Shown here: positions 32,668-40,137 of the stretch, in pieces
Numbering within the stretch: the first letter of the stretch is position 1
Layout of the letters: each line of letters starts with the position of its first letter
Origin: an uncultured Porphyromonas sp.
GTDB lineage: Bacteria > Bacteroidota > Bacteroidia > Bacteroidales > Porphyromonadaceae
Length of the DNA: 40,137 nucleotides
Reading direction: 5' to 3'
NCBI GenBank assembly: GCA_905372565.1
Contig: CAJPPK010000015.1
Location: 1-40,137 of the forward strand
Program-made: the position numbers and the translations under genes
Notes under the pieces: model-generated
What the model was told of the DNA's origin: nothing
Databases searched by the model: none
What the model saw: the letters and a program-made list of their open reading frames with translations, nothing else

Positions 32668-33138
32668 TTAGATAGCGATTTCGAGGATCTCAAAGGAGAG
32701 CAAGCCACCAGGAGTCTGCACCTCGACGACATCCCCCTTCTTCTTACCCATAAGCCCCTTGGCGATCGGGGTATTGACCGAGATCTTCTTCTCCTTGAGG
32801 TTCGCCTCAGAGTCAGAGACTAGGGTATAGGTAAGCTCTGCGTTAGTCTTCGTATTGCGGATGGTCACCTTGCTCAGGATCTGCACTGCGTCGGTAGAGA
32901 GACGAGATTCGTCGATGATACGAGCATTGGCGAGGGTCGCCTTCAGCTGGGCGATCTTCCCTTCGAGGAGTCCCTGCGCTTCCTTAGCCGCATCGTACTC
33001 GGCATTCTCTGAGAGGTCTCCCTTATCACGAGCTTCTGCGATCTGACGCGAGATCTCTGGGCGCTGTACGCTCTCTAGTTCGTTGATTTCGGCGATGAGC
33101 TTGTCATAGCCGGCTTGGGTCATATAATTATAGGCCAT
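32668..33138 (-). CDS. greA: Transcription elongation factor GreA
   Basis: Rescues backtracked RNA polymerase by stimulating transcript cleavage. The 156-residue length is normal. The N-terminal coiled coil carries the acidic tip (ISRQIAEARDKGDLSENAEYDAAKE, with Asp/Glu at DLSENAEYD) and the C-terminal FKBP-like domain includes NTPIAKGLMGKKKGDVVEVQTPGG. It leads the greA-HIT-ugd-ABC-F-methyltransferase unit, with a -7 element at 33241-33248 and a 5' hairpin at 33200-33235. Confidence 0.97.
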   Translation of the reverse strand: MAYNYMTQAGYDKLIAEINELESVQRPEISRQIAEARDKGDLSENAEYDAAKEAQGLLEGKIAQLKATLANARIIDESRLSTDAVQILSKVTIRNTKTNAELTYTLVSDSEANLKEKKISVNTPIAKGLMGKKKGDVVEVQTPGGLLSFEILEIAI

Positions 33139-33199
33139 AGTTGGTAGAGGAGAGGGATATCCTCTCTACTGATTAAGTGAGTACTTCTAATACAATAGC

Positions 33200-33235
33200 G
33201 AACCCTACTCCAGCCTGCTCGCTGTCGTAGGGTTC
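33200..33235 (-). promoter_or_regulatory. 5'-terminal leader hairpin of greA
   Basis: Perfect 9-bp inverted repeat, GAACCCTAC (33200-33208) with GTAGGGTTC (33227-33235), starting 5 bases downstream of the -7 element on the minus strand, so it would form at the extreme 5' end of the mRNA, about 95 nt before the start codon. No T run follows. Confidence 0.65.
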
Positions 33236-33240
33236 TGCTA

Positions 33241-33248
33241 CAAAGGTA
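33241..33248 (-). promoter_or_regulatory. -7 element for the greA unit
   Basis: The minus strand reads TACCTTTG, matching TAnnTTTG. No TTTG -33 element lies at the expected distance. Confidence 0.6.
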
Positions 33249-33335
33249 CGAATTAAAAGCCAATCGGCCTGCTATAGACGATCTCCGAGGGCGGGAAGAA
33301 GTACTCCATCCCTCCGAGAGGTTAGGCGAGAGGCG

Positions 33336-33875
33336 CTAGAGGGTGAAGGTCACCCCGAGATTGAGGAAAGCAATCGTATAGCCAAGCTCGGCGAAAGCTC
33401 CGATTTGCTCCGTGAAGAAGTAGCGTGCACCTAGGTAAGCACCTAGATCGACCTTGCTTCCTGCCACCGAGGAGCCGATCACTTCGGGTCCTGACCAAGA
33501 GCCCGAGACGATATTATAGGAGAGCATCAGCCCCGCATAGGTATCAAGCTTCGGGATGAACTGGTAGTGGAACGCTCCACGCACCCCTAAGATCGCATGC
33601 GAAGCCGAATAGGTCGAACCATAGAAATTCTGCTTGCTGCCGACATAGCCCACAAGTCCTCCGATAGAGATCGCACCATTAGCATCGTCGATGAGGTTAT
33701 CCACGAGCGAATAGTCCATACTGACAGAGAGCGGAGGGAAGGAGACATGGGAGACGGACGAACCGATACCAATGCCCGCATTGATAGCCGTCGTACCCTT
33801 CGAGAAGATCTCTTGGGCATAGCCCAGACTGATGCTACAGAGAGCTACAGCGAGGAAAAGAAATTTGCGCAACAT
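33336..33875 (-). CDS. Small outer-membrane beta-barrel-like protein
   Basis: A 179-residue exported protein with a signal peptide, MLRKFLFLAVALCSISLGYA, cleaved before QEIFSK. The mature part alternates glycine, aromatic and polar residues in strand-like blocks (SKGTTAINAGIGIGSSV, ISIGGLVGYVGS, AFAELGYTIAFLNLGVTFTL), ending in a barrel-closing aromatic-rich strand with terminal Leu. It most resembles 8-strand OmpW/OmpA-like barrels of Bacteroidota; function unknown. It lies 47 bp downstream of nhaA and may share its transcript. Confidence 0.8.
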   Translation of the reverse strand: MLRKFLFLAVALCSISLGYAQEIFSKGTTAINAGIGIGSSVSHVSFPPLSVSMDYSLVDNLIDDANGAISIGGLVGYVGSKQNFYGSTYSASHAILGVRGAFHYQFIPKLDTYAGLMLSYNIVSGSWSGPEVIGSSVAGSKVDLGAYLGARYFFTEQIGAFAELGYTIAFLNLGVTFTL

Positions 33876-33922
33876 GTGTCGAGTCTAATTAAGCGATGAC
33901 TAAATGGGAGGAGACTCCCGAC

Positions 33923-35281
33923 TTACTTCTCTCCTCCAGCTGTGGAGGGGAGGAAGTGGTGCAAGGCAAAGTAGCCCACAAGCCCAGAGATGATCGTCCC
34001 AGCAAAGATGCCTAGCTTAGCTTGGTTAAGCAGCACAGCGTGCTCGGGCGAATCATAGGAGAGATTAGCGATGAAGAGGGAAACGGTAAAGCCTATTCCT
34101 CCGAGGGCAGCAAGGCTCACGAGGCGAATCCCATTCATACCTTCGGGCATAGGACTGACTCGTAGGCGCACGGCTACCCACGTGAAGAGTGATATACCGA
34201 CAGTCTTCCCCACGAAGAGACCCATGAAGATCGCCATCGGGAGACCTAGGAGCATATCAGCGGAGACATCTCCAAAGGTTACCCCCGCATTGACAAAGGC
34301 GAAGAGAGGTAGGATGAAGTAGTGCACCAGGGGGAAGAGTGCATGCTCTAAGGTCTGCACTGGGCTGATCGCACGACTAGCTGTCTGGCGGATCGAGAGG
34401 ACTTGCTCCAGCTGTTCGTGGGAGAGAATGACTGCTCGCTCGGTCTCTTTCACGTCCGTAGATAGCTTGTCGGTCTTCTCCTTCAGGCGCGAAGCTAGCT
34501 CACGGATATGCACCTTCGTCCCAGCAGGTAGGCAGAGGGCGATGAGTACCCCAGCGATCGTAGGATGAATACCCGAGTGTAGGAAGAGTGCCCACACGGC
34601 GATGCCGATAAGGATGTAGGGCTCCAAGGTATGGATCTTCGCACGAGCCAGCAGACGAATCAGGACGAGCAGAGCTCCTCCGAGAGCCAAGGGCAGCATA
34701 GAGACGTGCGTACTGTAGAAGAGAGCGATCACGATGATCCCGCCGATGTCGTCCGCCACAGCTAGTGTGGCTAGGAATACACGGAGGCTCTTCGGGACTC
34801 GATCCCCTAGAGCTCCTAGGACGGCCAGCGCAAAGGCAATGTCCGTCGCCATAGGGATAGCCGCTCCGATGCTCTCAGGTGCATCGGGGGCAAAGAGAAG
34901 GAAGCAGAGCACGGGAAAAACCATCCCCCCAGCTGCCGCGATGACAGGCAGGATCGCCTTCTTCGGTGAAGCTAACTCCCCCACCAAGAGCTCTTGCTTG
35001 ATCTCAAGACCTACGAGGAAGAAGAAAATCGCCATCAAGGCGTCATTGACCACCTGACTCACCGTCATCGTATGCCCAGCATGCTGGAAGACTTCGATAG
35101 GCCCCACGAGGATCTTCACGGGGTAATGGAGGAAATTCACATAGTAGTGACTCCACGGAGAGTTAGCGATGATGACTGCAGCGATAGTCGCTAGGAAGAG
35201 AAGCAGCGAAGGATTCGGGCGAAACGAGCGTAGCCGCTTCAGATACGATGAGGAGGAAGAGGACGTAGACGTTGTGCTCAT
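33923..35281 (-). CDS. nhaA: Na+/H+ antiporter NhaA
   Basis: Exports sodium in exchange for protons for salt and pH balance. It is 452 residues, longer than E. coli NhaA because of a Ser/Thr-rich N-terminus and an extra loop (about 255-310, rich in Lys and Glu). Key ion-site aspartates are present: Asp147 (MATDIAFALAVL) and the pair Asp177-Asp178 (LAVADDIGGI). Many membrane segments are visible. A -7 element lies at 35376-35383. Confidence 0.95.
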   Translation of the reverse strand: MSTTSTSSSSSSYLKRLRSFRPNPSLLLFLATIAAVIIANSPWSHYYVNFLHYPVKILVGPIEVFQHAGHTMTVSQVVNDALMAIFFFLVGLEIKQELLVGELASPKKAILPVIAAAGGMVFPVLCFLLFAPDAPESIGAAIPMATDIAFALAVLGALGDRVPKSLRVFLATLAVADDIGGIIVIALFYSTHVSMLPLALGGALLVLIRLLARAKIHTLEPYILIGIAVWALFLHSGIHPTIAGVLIALCLPAGTKVHIRELASRLKEKTDKLSTDVKETERAVILSHEQLEQVLSIRQTASRAISPVQTLEHALFPLVHYFILPLFAFVNAGVTFGDVSADMLLGLPMAIFMGLFVGKTVGISLFTWVAVRLRVSPMPEGMNGIRLVSLAALGGIGFTVSLFIANLSYDSPEHAVLLNQAKLGIFAGTIISGLVGYFALHHFLPSTAGGEK

Positions 35282-35375
35282 TTATAATGATCGTGTATGG
35301 GTATGCTACCGCAAGTGAGAGCTCATGCCAGCGATCATCGGTATCACCTATCCACAAGACACAAGCTCCTTCGGG

Positions 35376-35383
35376 CAAAGTTA
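35376..35383 (-). promoter_or_regulatory. -7 element for nhaA
   Basis: The minus strand reads TAACTTTG, matching TAnnTTTG. No good -33 was found. The leader would be about 90 nt and contains ATGATCG (35287-35293) paired with CGATCAT (35332-35338). Confidence 0.5.
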
Positions 35384-35535
35384 GTGTTTTCCACCAAGGC
35401 TACATAATGATCACCCCCTTAGACAGAGAGCTTCAGCCCTCTTTCATTACATATTCTCACTCCCAAGATCCGTCTCGCTTCATCCATACCCAAGCCTTCT
35501 CTAGCATCATTCCCTTCGCTTCAAGAAGTGGAGAA

Positions 35536-35712
35536 AAGCTATCCAAGCCAGCAAGGCAAGCGATACTCACTCGAGCCCTCTCCAATTCACTTCAGCTCCA
35601 CTTACTCTAGCCTCCGCAAAGCTCTAGCTCTACCGTGACTAAGCTTTACCTCTTCCCGAGCCAAGCTCTACCTTAACACCCGAAGAGCTATAGCTTCGCG
35701 CCAAGCACTACG
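35536..35712. repeat. 22-bp-period repeat array, GSTCTACC family (copy 3)
   Basis: Clear cores GCTCTAGC (35621), GCTTTACC (35643), GCTCTACC (35665) and GCTATAGC (35687) are exactly 22 bases apart. Weaker units GCTATCCA (35538) and GCGATACT (35560) are also 22 apart, and a related GCACTACG follows at 35705. One unit is a perfect dyad, CGAAG-8 bases-CTTCG (35681-35698). It lies between the end of the TonB receptor unit and nhaA in a 536-bp gap that otherwise holds only the nhaA promoter and a terminator; no gene is seen there. Confidence 0.78.
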
Positions 35713-35745
35713 GCCCCCCAGGAGGATAGACCCTCCCCTATCCCC

Positions 35746-35790
35746 AGAAAAGCCACGGGGCAGACCTCCGAAAGAAGGCCTGCCCCGTGG
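35746..35790 (-). terminator. Intrinsic terminator of the Oar-like receptor gene
   Basis: Perfect 11-bp stem, CCACGGGGCAG (35753-35763) with CTGCCCCGTGG (35780-35790). On the minus strand it is followed by CTTTTCTGG. It starts 27 bases after the stop codon. Confidence 0.85.
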
Positions 35791-35817
35791 GGATGATAAG
35801 AGCTTGGATCGACTCGC

Positions 35818-38800
35818 TTAGAAGGTATACTTGATACCGACCTGAGCTCTCCAGCGAGAACCTAGGTCAGAGTATGTCCAAGGCTCATTGCCTGCGTTAG
35901 GCTTGTTAAAGCTATAGGTAGGCGTAGCACCGCTCGTATTGATCGAAATAGGAGAGATACTGTTGTACTGGATCGAAGGAGTCATACCCCAACCACGGTT
36001 AAGGAGGTTCCCAACGTTGATGATGTCAGCGTTGAGCTGGAAGGTATGACGACGACCACCTACCTTGAGGAAGAAGTCTTGAGCAAAGTGTAGGTCAAAC
36101 TTGTGCACGAACTTCATCAGGAAGATATTACGTGGAGCGATGCGACCACGGTAGTCGTTCAGGTCACTGCTGCTGTTCATGAACTCTTCGAAGCTCTGTG
36201 CCATCGCTTCGTTAGCGCTCTTCTGGCGGAGAGCAAAGTCAGCGTCGGACTCACCCTTATTCTTACGGATGTTAGCAGTGAAGTAACCATTCTGTACCTC
36301 CTCACGTGTGGGGATGTAAGCTAGGTCATTGTTCAGCGTACCAGGCATCGTACGACCGTCACCGTTAGCATCACCGAAGTAAGTCATCGAGTAGCGGTCA
36401 CCGGAATAGCCATTGTACACGAGACCGATGGTCGTAGCGAAGTGCTTAGCATACTCGACACGATAGTTCAGCTGACCGATGATACGGTGGCGCATGTCGT
36501 AGTTGGAGTGATAGACCTCTTCGCCGTTGATGTCGATAGAAGAGTTGTACGCCCAGATAGACACTGCCTGTGAGCTCGTACCACCGTCGTTCGAAGCACG
36601 TGAGGTACCATAGGTATAGGAGATCGAAGCATCGAAGCCCTTACCGAAGTCCTTAGCGAGCGATCCCGTGATGTTGTAGCTATAGCCACGGCTATTGCTC
36701 GTCAGCAGGATGAGGTTGGTGTACTTCGCAGAGAGCGCAGGATCGAGTTGGTAGACAGGACGCACCTGGCCATTGCCATGATCGAGCTGACCGTTACGCT
36801 TGAGGATGAGGTTCTGGAAGCGGACGCTGTTGATGTTCTTGGAGTACATCCCTTCGAGAGTCGCACGGATACCCCATGGTAGGGTAGCATCAAGAGCGAG
36901 GTTCGTACGCCAAACCTGTGGGTAACGGAAGTTCTTACCTACGATATCCACCTCAGAGATCCCTGCAGGACGGTACTGATTGTCCACATCAGGATTGAAG
37001 CGAAGTGATGGAGTCTTCTGCGCCGTCGTAGAGGTGCGGAGATACTCGACACCACTATTCGTGAAGCTATTGGAGATCCACACGAAGGGGACACGACCAG
37101 TGAAGATACCCGTACCCCCACGGAGCGTGTACTTACGAGCCTCGTCAAGCTGGTAACGGAATCCTACACGAGGTGAGAAGAGCGGACGAAGAGGAGGGAG
37201 GTAGTTGTTGGTGATGCCATATGCCTTAGCGACATCTGACTCGTTGAAGGCCGTATTAGCTGTCGGACGATCGAGGAAGAAGGGCATATCGATACGCAGA
37301 CCATAGGTCAAGCGGAAGCGATCCGTGACCTTCCAGTCATCCTGCGCATAGAGACCGATCTGACCTGCACGGAAGGAAGGTGCCCAAGCATTATTCCCAC
37401 CAGTAAACTGCGTGTTCACGCCCGAGTAACCATAGGACTCAGGAGCTACCTCTGCTGGAGTACCGATATTGAGGAAATCCTGGAGACCGTCCTTACGAGA
37501 AGAACCATAGGTATAGTTCCCGAAGTAGTTCGTCAGGTAAAGGTTACGCATACGGAAGAGTTCGTTGTGCGTACCGAAGGTCAGCGTGTGATTACCGAGG
37601 GAGAGAGTTAGGTTATCCGTCAGTGAGTAGATATCCTGATCGAGCTCGTTTGCCCCACGGTTATTATCGACCCCTGCTAGGATGGTATAGCGTGAAGTCT
37701 GAGTAGGCTTGGTAGGATCGGTGGCGATGAGCCCATTGATACGGATGAAAGGGAAGCGTGCTCCGTAGTACGCATTACGGTCACGGATACCGCTATAGCT
37801 TACACGCACCTCGTTAGATAGGCGCTCGTTAAGCTTACTATTCAGCTCTGCGACGATGGTGTTCGTTACACTCTTTCTGAAGTAGCCGTTATTGAAGAAG
37901 CGGAGCTGCGTAGGCGAGTTACTGAAGAAGTAAGGCTTGTCGTTGATATGGCTATAGCGTAGCGTAAGACGATGCTTCGTGTTGATATTCCAGTCTAGAC
38001 GAAGCAGACCCTTGAACGTTTCGCTAGGGATCTCACGAGCGGCGTAGCCTCCAGCATCGTAGCCGAGCTCCTTGAGCTTAGCATCGACCTTATCAGCGAT
38101 CTCCTTGGTGACGATCGATCCATCCCCAGGCGTATAAGTCGTAGGACGTACCCCCTTGACATACTCACCATTAGCGAAGAAGAAGAGCTTATCCTTGACG
38201 ATAGGACCACCGAGGGTGAAGCCGACCGTATTCTCATACTGCTTGTCGAGCTTCTTGCGGTTCTTGACATTCTTACCAGCTGTCGTACCGTAGAAGTCCT
38301 GGTTGTAATAGTAGTCGTAGACAGAGCCACGGAAGGTGTTCGTCCCCGACTTGGTGATAGCGTTCATACCACCACCCGTGAAGCCCGACTGACGGACATC
38401 AAAGGGAGCGATGACGATCTGCAGAGCATCGATAGCTTCGAGGGAGATAGCATTCTTGCTAGAAGATGCACCAAGACCGAAGACGTCGTTATTCACAGCA
38501 CCGTCGATCTGGAAGCTATTGAAGCGGTTGCTCGCTCCAGCGAAGGAACCCTGACCATTAGACTGAGGGGTCAGGTTAGCAATATCCATGATGCTACGTG
38601 ATACGCTAGGCACACGCTCGATATTGCGGCGGGAGAAGCTGGTACCTGCACCGGTCTTCTGAGCATTGAAGCGACTGCCTCTTGAGCCCGTGACGCTAAC
38701 AGCGGAGAGCTGGTGAGTATCGCTCTGTAGGGTGACATTGAGGGTCTCCGTCTCACCGAGAGCGAGGGTGACGTTGGTGAGGCTAGCCTTCTGATAGCCG

Positions 38801-39060
38801 ATGTAGGATACCGTGATGGTATAGGGGCCACCTGGGCGCATACCCACGATACTATAGTTACCCTTGGCATTGGTGATAGCACCATAGGTAGTACCTGTAG
38901 GCAGGTGTTTGGCGACGACAGAGGCGCCGACGAGGGTCTCCTTCGACACTGGATCTGTGACAGTCCCATTGATAGCCGAGGTCGTCACCTGAGCCCAAAG
39001 GGCTGGAGTGGCAAAGCTCAGCATCATGAGAGCGAAGAGACGAAGTAGATACTTCTTCAT
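35818..39060 (-). CDS. Oar-like TonB-dependent receptor with carboxypeptidase-regulatory-like domain
   Basis: A 1080-residue outer-membrane receptor from the ATG at 39058-39060; an ATG two codons earlier is also possible. The signal peptide ends near PALWAQ. Next come a CarboxypepD_reg-like domain (about 26-112, INGTVTDPVSKETLVGASVVAK, with GNYSIVGMRPGGPYTITVSYIGYQ), a plug (about 120-240, with SFSRRNIERVPSVSRSI and GGGMNAITKSGTNTFRGSV) and a large barrel ending in WRAQVGIKYTF. The plug style and length match Oar/OmpA-type receptors rather than SusC, and no SusD partner is adjacent. Cargo is unknown. It is monocistronic with a terminator at 35746-35790. Confidence 0.92.
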   Translation of the reverse strand: MKKYLLRLFALMMLSFATPALWAQVTTSAINGTVTDPVSKETLVGASVVAKHLPTGTTYGAITNAKGNYSIVGMRPGGPYTITVSYIGYQKASLTNVTLALGETETLNVTLQSDTHQLSAVSVTGSRGSRFNAQKTGAGTSFSRRNIERVPSVSRSIMDIANLTPQSNGQGSFAGASNRFNSFQIDGAVNNDVFGLGASSSKNAISLEAIDALQIVIAPFDVRQSGFTGGGMNAITKSGTNTFRGSVYDYYYNQDFYGTTAGKNVKNRKKLDKQYENTVGFTLGGPIVKDKLFFFANGEYVKGVRPTTYTPGDGSIVTKEIADKVDAKLKELGYDAGGYAAREIPSETFKGLLRLDWNINTKHRLTLRYSHINDKPYFFSNSPTQLRFFNNGYFRKSVTNTIVAELNSKLNERLSNEVRVSYSGIRDRNAYYGARFPFIRINGLIATDPTKPTQTSRYTILAGVDNNRGANELDQDIYSLTDNLTLSLGNHTLTFGTHNELFRMRNLYLTNYFGNYTYGSSRKDGLQDFLNIGTPAEVAPESYGYSGVNTQFTGGNNAWAPSFRAGQIGLYAQDDWKVTDRFRLTYGLRIDMPFFLDRPTANTAFNESDVAKAYGITNNYLPPLRPLFSPRVGFRYQLDEARKYTLRGGTGIFTGRVPFVWISNSFTNSGVEYLRTSTTAQKTPSLRFNPDVDNQYRPAGISEVDIVGKNFRYPQVWRTNLALDATLPWGIRATLEGMYSKNINSVRFQNLILKRNGQLDHGNGQVRPVYQLDPALSAKYTNLILLTSNSRGYSYNITGSLAKDFGKGFDASISYTYGTSRASNDGGTSSQAVSIWAYNSSIDINGEEVYHSNYDMRHRIIGQLNYRVEYAKHFATTIGLVYNGYSGDRYSMTYFGDANGDGRTMPGTLNNDLAYIPTREEVQNGYFTANIRKNKGESDADFALRQKSANEAMAQSFEEFMNSSSDLNDYRGRIAPRNIFLMKFVHKFDLHFAQDFFLKVGGRRHTFQLNADIINVGNLLNRGWGMTPSIQYNSISPISINTSGATPTYSFNKPNAGNEPWTYSDLGSRWRAQVGIKYTF

Positions 39061-39074
39061 ACGCATTAGTTGGT

Positions 39075-39095
39075 GTGGGCAAATAGCGAGCCCAC
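39075..39095 (-). promoter_or_regulatory. Leader hairpin just upstream of the Oar-like receptor start
   Basis: GTGGGC (39075-39080) pairs with GCCCAC (39090-39095) around a 9-base loop, 14 bases before the chosen ATG. No TAnnTTTG element was found in the 178-bp gap (39061-39238). The hairpin could influence translation initiation; weak evidence. Confidence 0.4.
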
Positions 39096-39141
39096 GCTAG
39101 TGTGAGAGATAAAGAAAAAAGGGAGGAGAGGAATACGACGA

Positions 39142-39195
39142 GAGCGGACACCCTACTGCTACCCTCGGGGGAGGGTGTCAGGAAGGTATCCGCTC
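39142..39195 (-). terminator. Nested hairpin after rpsP
   Basis: Outer stem GAGCGGA (39142-39148) with TCCGCTC (39189-39195), and an inner stem GACACCCT (39147-39154) with AGGGTGTC (39172-39179) that partly competes with it. On the minus strand a T-rich stretch (TTTTTTCTTTAT) follows about 20 bases later. Probably ends the rpsP transcript. Confidence 0.6.
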
Positions 39196-39238
39196 TAGTT
39201 GTATTGAGGGCATGCTAGCCTAGATTAGTCATCAGAGA

Positions 39239-39778
39239 CTATTCGGCAGCAGCTTCTTCTTGTGCAGGGGCTTCTTCGCCTTCGGCAGGAGCTTCTGCAG
39301 CTGCCTTAGCTTCTGCTTCTGCGAGCTTCTTAGCTGCTACTGCTTCGGCCTTAGCCTTATTAGCAGCCTGTTCAGCTTCGAGAGCTGCCTTAGCAGCTTC
39401 AGCCTTGCTCTTAGCGAGGCTTTCACGGATGTTGCCTAGGGCGCCATCCTTCTTTGCCTTCCAAGCCTCGAACTTCGCGTCAGCAGCAGCCTGGTCGAAA
39501 GCCCCCTTAGCGACACCACCGAGGAGGTGCTTCTTCAGGAGAACGCCTTCATGAGAGAGGATGCTACGAGCGGTGTCCGTGGGCTGGGCACCGGTGTTGA
39601 GCCAATACAAAGCGCGGTCGAAGTCAAGATCTACTGTAGCAGGATTGGTGTTAGGGTTGTACGTACCAATCTTCTCAATAAACTTGCCATCACGTGGCGC
39701 TCTACTGTCAGCGACGACGATCTTATAGAAGGCATAAGCCTTACGACCGTGGCGCTGGAGACGGATCTTAGTTGCCAT
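39239..39778 (-). CDS. rpsP: 30S ribosomal protein S16 with long Ala-rich C-terminal tail
   Basis: A component of the small ribosomal subunit. Residues 1-80 are the normal S16 fold: MATKIRLQRHGRKAYAFYKIVVADSR, then FIEKIGTYNP and DRALYWLNTGAQPTDTARSIL. Residues about 90-179 form an Ala/Lys/Glu-rich, helical or disordered tail, making the protein about twice the length of E. coli S16. Such tails are usual for Bacteroidota S16. It has its own -7 element (39830-39837) and leader hairpin (39800-39824). Confidence 0.97.
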   Translation of the reverse strand: MATKIRLQRHGRKAYAFYKIVVADSRAPRDGKFIEKIGTYNPNTNPATVDLDFDRALYWLNTGAQPTDTARSILSHEGVLLKKHLLGGVAKGAFDQAAADAKFEAWKAKKDGALGNIRESLAKSKAEAAKAALEAEQAANKAKAEAVAAKKLAEAEAKAAAEAPAEGEEAPAQEEAAAE

Positions 39779-39799
39779 TTACTTGGTAATTTAAACTTA

Positions 39800-39824
39800 G
39801 ACTAGGTGCACCATTGCATTAGTC
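39800..39824 (-). promoter_or_regulatory. 5'-terminal leader hairpin of rpsP
   Basis: GACTA (39800-39804) pairs with TAGTC (39820-39824), with inner TGCA/TGCA pairing. It begins 5 bases after the -7 element on the minus strand, so the mRNA would start with it. The position parallels hairpins before the DUF3467 gene and greA. Autoregulatory leaders are common for ribosomal-protein genes, but no specific binding motif was recognised. Confidence 0.55.
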
Positions 39825-39829
39825 GGGGG

Positions 39830-39837
39830 CAAAGATA
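39830..39837 (-). promoter_or_regulatory. -7 element for rpsP
   Basis: The minus strand reads TATCTTTG, matching TAnnTTTG, about 50 bases upstream of the rpsP start. No clear -33 element. Confidence 0.6.
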
Positions 39838-39945
39838 GCAATAATCTCCCAGAGTATCAGCCCCCGAGAGCTCTCTCCCTGCTAGACGGAGGGAAGGAGC
39901 TAAGCCCCCAGCTGGATGAGGAGCCATCACCACCCTTACGCACAG

Positions 39946-40003
39946 CGAAAACGAAGCGTCCCCCGCATCGGATCCTTGAGGAGGAGCGATGCGGGGGACG
40001 CTT
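39946..40003 (-). terminator. Intrinsic terminator of gapA
   Basis: Perfect 17-bp stem, AAGCGTCCCCCGCATCG (39954-39970) with CGATGCGGGGGACGCTT (39987-40003). On the minus strand it is followed by CGTTTTCGCTG. It starts 24 bases after the gapA stop. Confidence 0.9.
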
Positions 40004-40027
40004 ATACTTAGACTATTGGTCTTAGGC

Positions 40028-40137
40028 TTAGCCGTTAACCTTAGCCATGTGAGCTACGAGGTCAAGGACCTTGTTAGAGTAACCGATTTCGTTGTCGTAC
40101 CAGCTAACGAGCTTAACGAACTTGTCGGTCAGAGCGA
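40028..40137 (-). CDS. gapA: Glyceraldehyde-3-phosphate dehydrogenase (3' end, partial)
   Basis: Only the last 35 codons plus stop are in the window; the rest lies beyond the right edge. The translated end, ALTDKFVKLVSWYDNEIGYS followed by NKVLDLVAHMAKVNG, is the conserved C-terminus of type I GAPDH, including WYDNE-GYS. The enzyme oxidises glyceraldehyde 3-phosphate in glycolysis. It is followed by a strong terminator, so it is not co-transcribed with rpsP. Confidence 0.93.
   Translation of the reverse strand, partial: ALTDKFVKLVSWYDNEIGYSNKVLDLVAHMAKVNG

Noticed and set aside
33283..33318. Hairpin after the small outer-membrane protein gene as a terminator
   Set aside because: CTCCGAGGG/CCCTCCGAG pairs with a mismatch, the loop is long and no T run follows on the minus strand; too weak to call.

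Overview
The window looks like chromosome from a Porphyromonas-type member of the Bacteroidota; the species cannot be named from the sequence alone. The evidence is: two TonB-dependent receptors (one paired with a SusD-like lipoprotein), a secreted protease ending in a type IX secretion (T9SS) sorting domain, a Porin_10-type porin, a DUF3467 protein, a long-tailed ribosomal protein S16, menaquinone synthesis (menG), and promoters with the Bacteroidota -7 motif TAnnTTTG. Coding sequence is moderately GC-rich by eye; the first ~250 bases are clearly AT-richer. No transposase, phage gene, tRNA, rRNA or CRISPR array was seen.

Layout. 1-617: non-coding, with a 23-bp-period repeat array and the promoter of a pyruvoyl-dependent arginine decarboxylase gene (618-1172), which converges on a minus-strand unit (6084 to 1278) of CDF metal exporter, porin, anchored periplasmic binding protein and yicC. 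6406-11497 (minus): a SusC/SusD nutrient-uptake pair. 11869-13890 (plus): ABC ATPase, permease and GntR/YtrA regulator. 14002-14295: DUF3467 protein. 14424-18770 (plus): pdxB, T9SS-secreted Lys-C-like protease, menG. 19092-27436 (minus): nine tightly packed genes (SulP transporter, dusB, thioredoxin-fold lipoprotein, mltG, tcdA, lolD-like ATPase, HhH protein, hemB, small membrane protein). 27723-33138 (minus): greA, HIT protein, ugd, ABC-F ATPase, THUMP RNA methyltransferase. 33336-35281 (minus): nhaA and a small outer-membrane protein. 35818-39060 (minus): Oar-like TonB-dependent receptor. 39239-40137 (minus): rpsP and the 3' end of gapA. Most units end in clear hairpin terminators.

The most unusual signal is in the gaps. 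Every non-coding gap longer than about 280 bp (six of six) carries a degenerate array with an exact 22- or 23-bp period. There are three sequence families: a 22-bp family with a dyad-like GSTCTACC core in three gaps, a 23-bp family with a TACGTATATTGTGA core in two gaps, and a 23-bp GGCACTACTGTTGCC family in one. Shorter gaps have none. This looks like a dispersed genomic system (protein-binding, structural or replicative) rather than decayed genes. A second pattern is that three genes (DUF3467, greA, rpsP) have a strong stem-loop starting 5-7 nt after the -7 element, so their mRNAs would begin with a hairpin.
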